Made by a program: the position numbers and the translations under genes
Part shown: in pieces, positions 59,809 to 64,000 of the stretch
Layout of the letters: each line of letters opens with the position of its first letter
Numbering within the stretch: position 1 is the first letter of the stretch
The notes under the pieces: model-generated
The model's input: only the letters and a program-made list of their open reading frames with translations
What the model was told of the DNA's origin: nothing
Databases searched by the model: none
Source of the DNA: Salinicola lusitanus
Lineage (GTDB): Bacteria; Pseudomonadota; Gammaproteobacteria; Pseudomonadales; Halomonadaceae
Length of the DNA stretch: 64,000 nt
Reading direction: 5' to 3'
Assembly: GCF_003206045.1 (NCBI RefSeq)
Contig: NZ_PZJM01000003.1
Location: 113,836-177,835, forward strand

Positions 59809-61104
59809 TTGCTCACGATCATTGGCCTTGGCATCATCATTGCCATTGTGGCGCTACTGCTTACAGAGCGCGTCACGCCGATCATTGCGCTGTCGATGGT
59901 GCCGTTGATCGGCGCGCTGATCGCCGGCTTCGGGCCGGCCGACATTGCCGGTTTCTTCGAGTCGGGACTGCAGGACGTCGCCAATGTGGCGGTGATGTTC
60001 ATCTTCGCCATCCTCTTCTTCGGCGTGCTGCAGGATGTCGGCCTGTTCGACCCCTTGATCAACCGCGTGGTGGCGTTCACCCGCGGCAACGTGATCGCCG
60101 TCGCCATGGGTACCGGCGTGATCGGCACCATTGCCCATCTCGATGGCTCCGGCGCCTCCACCTTTCTGATCTCCATCCCCGCACTGCTGCCGCTCTACCA
60201 GCGCCTGCGCATGAGCCCTTACCTGCTGCTGCTGATCGTCTCGGCGAGCATCGGCATCATGAACCTCGTCCCCTGGGCGGGCCCGATCGGCCGCGCCGCC
60301 GCCGTCACTGGCATCAGCCCCACCGAGCTGTGGCGTGACCTGCTGCCGGTGCAGATCGCCGGCTTCGTCATCCTGATGATCTTCGCCGCGCTCCTCGGCC
60401 TGCGCGAACAGGGTCGGATCAAGCGGTTGCCCGCCCAGGCCGATCAGGCCTCGCCGGAACACGCCGTGGCCGATGCCCACAACGGCAAGGCGCTGCCGCC
60501 CCGCTTCTGGCTCAACCTGGCCATCGCCGTCGCCACCATCGGCGTACTCGCCTCCGGCATCATGCCGCCCGCCTACATGTTCATGCTGGCCCTCGGTATC
60601 GTGCTGCTGGCCAACTACCCCAAGCCCAAAGCGCAGATGGAGCGCATCAAGGCGCACGCGCCCGGCGCCCTGCTGATGGCGTCGATCATCAGTGCCGCTG
60701 GCGCCTTTCTGGGGATCCTCTCGGGTACCGGCATGCTCGAGTCGATCGCCACCGACCTGGCCCATGTGCTGCCCCACGCCATGGTGCCCTATCTGCATCT
60801 GGTGATCGGTGTCTTCGGCGTACCGCTGGACATGCTGACCAGCACCGATGCCTACTACTTCGCCCTGCTGCCGGTGGTCGAGCAGGTCGCGTCGACCCAG
60901 GGCGTCGCCGCCGACAGCGTGGTCTACGCCATGACGATCGGCAACAACGTCGGCAAGATGATCAGCCCGTTCTCCCCCGCCATGTGGCTGGCGCTCGGCC
61001 TGGCCGGCGCGGAGATGGGCCGCCATATCCGCTACTCCTTCTTCCTGCTGTGGCTCTTCAGCCTGGTGATGCTGGCCTTCGCCTACCTGATCGGGCTGCT
61101 CTGA
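59809..61104 (+). CDS. CitMHS-family transporter (citrate-metal:H+ symporter type)
   Basis: A 431-residue, roughly 12-helix permease of the CitMHS family. Family features are VALLLTERVTPIIALSMVPLIGALIAGFG (about 14-42), MFIFAILFFGVLQDVGLFDPLINRVV (about 63-88), TIAHLDGSGASTFLISIPALLPLYQRL (about 110-136) and GIMNLVPWAGPIGRAAAV (about 146-163). The start is TTG with GGAGGTGA five bases upstream. The family imports citrate complexed with Mg or Ca; related members carry other carboxylates. The adjacent ROK regulator is convergent. Given the pentose-oxidation genes to the right, an aldonate or carboxylate substrate is possible, but that is speculation. Confidence 0.87.
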   Translation: MLTIIGLGIIIAIVALLLTERVTPIIALSMVPLIGALIAGFGPADIAGFFESGLQDVANVAVMFIFAILFFGVLQDVGLFDPLINRVVAFTRGNVIAVAMGTGVIGTIAHLDGSGASTFLISIPALLPLYQRLRMSPYLLLLIVSASIGIMNLVPWAGPIGRAAAVTGISPTELWRDLLPVQIAGFVILMIFAALLGLREQGRIKRLPAQADQASPEHAVADAHNGKALPPRFWLNLAIAVATIGVLASGIMPPAYMFMLALGIVLLANYPKPKAQMERIKAHAPGALLMASIISAAGAFLGILSGTGMLESIATDLAHVLPHAMVPYLHLVIGVFGVPLDMLTSTDAYYFALLPVVEQVASTQGVAADSVVYAMTIGNNVGKMISPFSPAMWLALGLAGAEMGRHIRYSFFLLWLFSLVMLAFAYLIGLL

Positions 61105-61110
61105 CCCGGC

Positions 61111-62301
61111 TCAGACCTCGATCGCCGCCCGGGCCATGACCTGGGCGGCGGCGCCTCTGGCGGCCACGTAGGTGCTGTCGCCGATCACCTTGACGGGCAC
61201 CGTCTGGGACTGCCGGAGCAGATCGTTCTGGTGAGTCCCGAAGTAGGCCAGCGCCGGCCCGGTCAGGCTCTCGCCCAGTTTCATCAGCGACCCTCCCAGA
61301 ATCAGCATCGACGGATTGAGGGTATGGTGCAGGTTGAGCATCAGCAGCCCCAGCGCTTCGCCGGCTCGCTTCATCACGGCCTGGACCTCGCCATCCTCGG
61401 CCCGGGTCAGAACCGCGTGGCTGAGACTGGCGTCGATGTCGACGTGCAACGCCTCGCGTAGCGCCCACCCACTGACCAGCGTCTCCGCACAACCGTGATT
61501 GCCGCAGTGGCAGAGCGCGCCTCCCGGCTGTATCACGGTATGCCCGATCTCCCCGACCAGCCCCTGGTGGCCCCGCGGCACCAGCGGGAAGTGCTCGCCG
61601 CTGACCACGCCGCAGCCGATGCCGCTGCCGGCGCTGATGTAGGCGATCGACTCAGGGGGCACGCCCTCGAAGAAATAGAACTCGCCGAAGGCGGCGGCAT
61701 TGGCCTCGTTGTCCAGCAGCCATACCCCATCCGGCAGATCCGGTTGCTCGCGCAGCAGCGCCAGGAAGTCGATATCCACCCAGCCCAGATTCGGCGCCAG
61801 GCTGAGAATCGGCGCCTTGGGCGAGACTGGGCCCGGCACCGCGACCCCTAGCCCGAGGCAGCGACGGTCCGCGATGCCGGGCGCCTGGCGCAGTTGTACC
61901 AGCAGCGCCGCCAGCCGCTTCGCGGTCGTGGCAGGGTCGGTGGGCGGCTCCTCCTGGTGAATGCTCGCCAGGACGACCCCAAGCAGATTGCACGCGACCA
62001 GCCGCAGCCCCTTCACCCCGACCTCCGCCCCCAGCATGTAGTGGCGCTCGCCATCCAGGTAGAGCGCCCGCCCCGGCCGCCCACCGCCACGCGAGTGGAG
62101 CTCCCCCTCGCGCAGCCACCCCCGCTCGACCAGCGCCTGTACCACGCTGCCCACCGTGGCCTTGGTCAAGCCGGTTCGCAGCGCGATATCCGCCCGCGAC
62201 AACCCGGGGCTGCGGCGCACGGTGCTCAGGATCGTGCTGCGGTTGAGGCTCTTGAGGTAGTTGAGGTCGCCGGAGGTGTGCGGCGTGAACGCATTGTGCA
62301 T
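61111..62301 (-). CDS. ROK-family transcriptional repressor (XylR-like)
   Basis: A 396-residue NagC/XylR-type regulator. The N-terminal winged HTH is ILSTVRRSPGLSRADIALRTGLTKATVGSVVQALVERGWLRE (about 24-65). The ROK domain follows, with the kinase-like DNEANAAAFGEFYF and GSGIGCGVV and the zinc motif C-H-C-G-N-H-G-C-A-E (about 262-271). It is divergent from the xylose dehydrogenase gene. An XylR-like box (TTAGT-N11-ACTAA) lies in front of that gene. It probably represses pentose genes until xylose or a related sugar is present. Confidence 0.9.
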   Translation of the reverse strand: MHNAFTPHTSGDLNYLKSLNRSTILSTVRRSPGLSRADIALRTGLTKATVGSVVQALVERGWLREGELHSRGGGRPGRALYLDGERHYMLGAEVGVKGLRLVACNLLGVVLASIHQEEPPTDPATTAKRLAALLVQLRQAPGIADRRCLGLGVAVPGPVSPKAPILSLAPNLGWVDIDFLALLREQPDLPDGVWLLDNEANAAAFGEFYFFEGVPPESIAYISAGSGIGCGVVSGEHFPLVPRGHQGLVGEIGHTVIQPGGALCHCGNHGCAETLVSGWALREALHVDIDASLSHAVLTRAEDGEVQAVMKRAGEALGLLMLNLHHTLNPSMLILGGSLMKLGESLTGPALAYFGTHQNDLLRQSQTVPVKVIGDSTYVAARGAAAQVMARAAIEV

Positions 62302-62452
62302 TGGCTGGTGGCAACGTCGGGTGGCGGTGGATGCCGCGACTATACCAAAGCCGGTCGGCTCCCACCGAAGGTGCCCCTCTCGTCACGACCTAAGTCTTAA
62401 CACCAATGACCAATGGCAGCGGGTCCGCCGAGCGCGCATGCTGCCGCAACAC

Positions 62453-62473
62453 TTAGTTAATAGCATTTACTAA
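62453..62473. promoter_or_regulatory. XylR-like operator TTAGTTAA-N5-TTTACTAA
   Basis: An inverted repeat TTAGT (62453-62457), 11 bases, ACTAA (62469-62473); counting eight-base arms, seven of eight positions pair. It resembles the ROK XylR operator (TTAGTTT...AAACTAA) known from Bacillus. It ends 15 bases before the ATG of the xylose dehydrogenase gene, in a position to block transcription. Confidence 0.65.
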
Positions 62474-62488
62474 CCACTGAGAGACATC

Positions 62489-63223
62489 ATGCCGTCAGCC
62501 ATCTACCCCAGTCTCGCCAGCAAGCGCGTCGTCGTCACCGGCGGCGGTTCCGGCATCGGGGCGGGCCTGGTACGCGCCTTCGCCGCACAGCAAGCCCAGG
62601 TTCATTTCATCGATATCCTCGATGACGCCGAGGCGCTGGCGAGCGAGCTGGGCGAACGCGTCCATTTCCATCGCTGCGACCTCACCGATGCCGAGGCGTT
62701 GATCGCGACGCTGGCCGGCATCGGCGAGATCGATGTGCTGGTCAACAACGCCGCCAACGACGACCGCCATCGGCTCGAGGATGTTACGCCCGAGTACTGG
62801 GACGACCGCATGAACGTCAATCTGCGCCACCTGGCGCTGGCCGCCCGCGAGGTCGCTCCTGCCATGCGCCGCCGTGGGCAGGGCGTGATCGTCAACCTGG
62901 GCTCGATCAGTTGGCACCTGGGCCAGCCCGGCATGCTGCTCTACGAAACAGCCAAGGCCGGCATCGAGGGCATGACCCGGGCCCTGGCGAGCGAGCTGGG
63001 CGGCGACGGAATCCGCGTCAACTGCGTGATCCCCGGCAACGTCAAGACACCGCGTCAGTCCCGCTGGTACGGCCCCGAGGACGAAGCCCAGATCGTCGCC
63101 GAGCAGAAGCTCAAGGTGCGGATCCATCCCCATCACGTGGCCGCCATGGTGCTGTTCCTCGCCTCGGATGACGCGGCCGCCTGCACCGCGCACAACTACT
63201 GGGTCGACGCCGGCTGGCTCTGA
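62489..63223 (+). CDS. xylB: NAD+-dependent D-xylose 1-dehydrogenase (SDR, XylB-like)
   Basis: A 244-residue short-chain dehydrogenase. The cofactor motif is VVTGGGSGIGAGLVRAF (15-31), NNAANDDRHRLEDVTPEYWD follows, and the catalytic Ser, Tyr and Lys are in LGSISWHLG and LLYETAKAGIEGMTRALA. VIPGNVKTPRQSRWYGPEDEAQ and HNYWVDAGWL are close to Caulobacter XylB, which oxidises D-xylose to xylonolactone in the Weimberg pathway. L-arabinose or another aldose cannot be excluded. GAGAG precedes the ATG. It lies upstream of a sugar porter on the same strand and is probably controlled by the ROK repressor; the rest of the pathway would lie beyond the window. Confidence 0.88.
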   Translation: MPSAIYPSLASKRVVVTGGGSGIGAGLVRAFAAQQAQVHFIDILDDAEALASELGERVHFHRCDLTDAEALIATLAGIGEIDVLVNNAANDDRHRLEDVTPEYWDDRMNVNLRHLALAAREVAPAMRRRGQGVIVNLGSISWHLGQPGMLLYETAKAGIEGMTRALASELGGDGIRVNCVIPGNVKTPRQSRWYGPEDEAQIVAEQKLKVRIHPHHVAAMVLFLASDDAAACTAHNYWVDAGWL

Positions 63224-63270
63224 TCGCGAGCCCTCCAGCACCCTCCTCGACACACCAACGGAGCTTCACA

Positions 63271-64000
63271 ATGCCAACTCAAGTTGCTTCACAACGCCCT
63301 GTCGTGGTTCTGCTCACCTGTTGCGTCGCCGCCATCGGCGGCTTCCTGTTCGGCTTCGACAGCGGCGTCATCAACGGTACCGTCGACGGCCTCCAGCAGG
63401 CCTTCCAGTCGCAGAGCGTCGGCACCGGCTTCAATGTCGCCTCGATGCTGCTCGGCTGCGCCGTCGGCGCTTTCTTCGCCGGCCGCCTGGCGGACCGGTT
63501 CGGCCGCCGCACGCTGCTGCTGGTATCCGCCGTCTTCTTCATCATCAGCGCCTGGGGCTCGGGTATCGCCGGGGGCTCGCTGGAGTTCGTGATCTATCGC
63601 GTCCTGGGCGGCCTGGCGGTGGGCGCCGCCAGCGTGATGTCGCCGGCCTATATCAGCGAGATCGCCCCGTCCCACCTGCGCGGCCGGCTGGCGACCATCC
63701 AGCAGGTGGCGATCATCGGCGGGCTGTTCTTCTCTTTTCTCAACAACTACATCCTGGCCAATGTCGCCGGCAGCTCCACCGCGCCGCTGTGGTTCGGCTT
63801 CGAGGCGTGGCGCTGCATGTTCTGGATGGAACTGATCCCGGCGGGCATCTTCCTGATCGCGCTGATGTTCATTCCGGAAAGCCCCCGCTTTCTGGTCAGC
63901 GCCGGACGCCACGACAAGGCCGAGCGGGTCCTCCGCCTGGTCTACGACGAAGCCGGTACCCACAAGCGTCTGGCCGATATCCGCGCCTCGCTCTCCAGTC
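63271..64000 (+). CDS. MFS sugar porter (xylose transporter-like), cut by window end
   Basis: The open frame from ATG 63271 (GGAG upstream) runs to the window edge with no stop: 243 residues, about half of the normal 460-500. It is a sugar porter: AAIGGFLFGFDSGVINGTVDGLQ in helix 1, GRLADRFGRRTLLL (loop 2-3), YRVLGGLAVGAASVMSPAYISEIAPSHLRGRL (helix 4 and the P-E-S-type sugar motif region), and FIPESPRFLVSAGR in the central loop. It lies 48 bases after the xylose dehydrogenase gene, likely the same operon, and so probably imports the pentose that the dehydrogenase oxidises. Confidence 0.93.
   Translation, partial: MPTQVASQRPVVVLLTCCVAAIGGFLFGFDSGVINGTVDGLQQAFQSQSVGTGFNVASMLLGCAVGAFFAGRLADRFGRRTLLLVSAVFFIISAWGSGIAGGSLEFVIYRVLGGLAVGAASVMSPAYISEIAPSHLRGRLATIQQVAIIGGLFFSFLNNYILANVAGSSTAPLWFGFEAWRCMFWMELIPAGIFLIALMFIPESPRFLVSAGRHDKAERVLRLVYDEAGTHKRLADIRASLSS

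Overview
The window is 64 kb of high-GC DNA with tightly packed genes, many joined by 4-base ATGA overlaps. The block gacA/uvrY - uvrC - pgsA - tRNA-Gly - tRNA-Cys - tRNA-Leu at 481-4213 is a classic gammaproteobacterial arrangement. With recCBD, sbcDC, TRAP and MHS transporters and high GC it suggests a halophilic or marine gammaproteobacterium of the Halomonadaceae type (Halomonas, Chromohalobacter or Salinicola). That genus-level guess is inference; no 16S rRNA is present.

Layout. (1) 1-4213: tRNA-Ala, the GacA response regulator, excision nuclease UvrC, phosphatidylglycerophosphate synthase and a three-tRNA operon with a consensus sigma-70 promoter and a duplicated tRNA-Gly 3' end. (2) 4214-10381: a gene-poor stretch, a small secreted protein, arylamine N-acetyltransferase, a broken phage-type integrase beside dusA (a known integration hotspot), dusA, an AstE-like zinc hydrolase, YceI and a CDP-alcohol phosphatidyltransferase. 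(3) 10736-18239: an unusual cluster of an MDR dehydrogenase, a divergent PTPS-like protein, a GT4 glycosyltransferase, a methyltransferase, a flippase-like membrane protein, a RibD-C-type reductase, a GTP cyclohydrolase II with an extra N-terminal region, and a creatininase-family hydrolase. Together these look like a pathway for a glycosylated, methylated pterin- or pyrimidine-derived compound. This is the best candidate for an undescribed system. (4) 18236-28076: recC-recB-recD, translationally coupled to each other and to the creatininase gene; RecB carries a 27-bp tandem repeat in its nuclease domain. (5) 28249-30988: a DMT permease, then an amidoligase paired with a class I glutamine amidotransferase-like (C26) hydrolase.

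(6) 31118-41803: a catabolic block read leftwards from a TetR gene: hydantoinase/oxoprolinase A and B, a DctPQM TRAP transporter, an aldehyde dehydrogenase and an FAD amine oxidase. A perfect palindrome lies in front of tetR and a decayed IS1380-type transposase lies beyond it, so the block looks acquired. (7) 43118-48880: two tandem MHS-family transporters, OsmC, Tpx, a DUF1415 protein and an aldo/keto reductase. (8) 48938-53980: formylglycine-generating enzyme, a LacI regulator, a Cys-type sulfatase and a sugar porter, forming a self-contained module for taking up and desulfating a small sulfated sugar, with a palindromic operator. (9) 54013-59472: endonuclease V and SbcD-SbcC, followed by a 34-bp perfect palindrome. 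(10) 59809-64000: a CitMHS-type transporter, a ROK/XylR-type repressor, a xylose dehydrogenase (XylB-like) and a sugar porter cut by the window edge, consistent with the start of an oxidative pentose pathway controlled by an XylR-like box at 62453-62473.

All functional calls come from reading the translated sequences and motifs. No database search was run.
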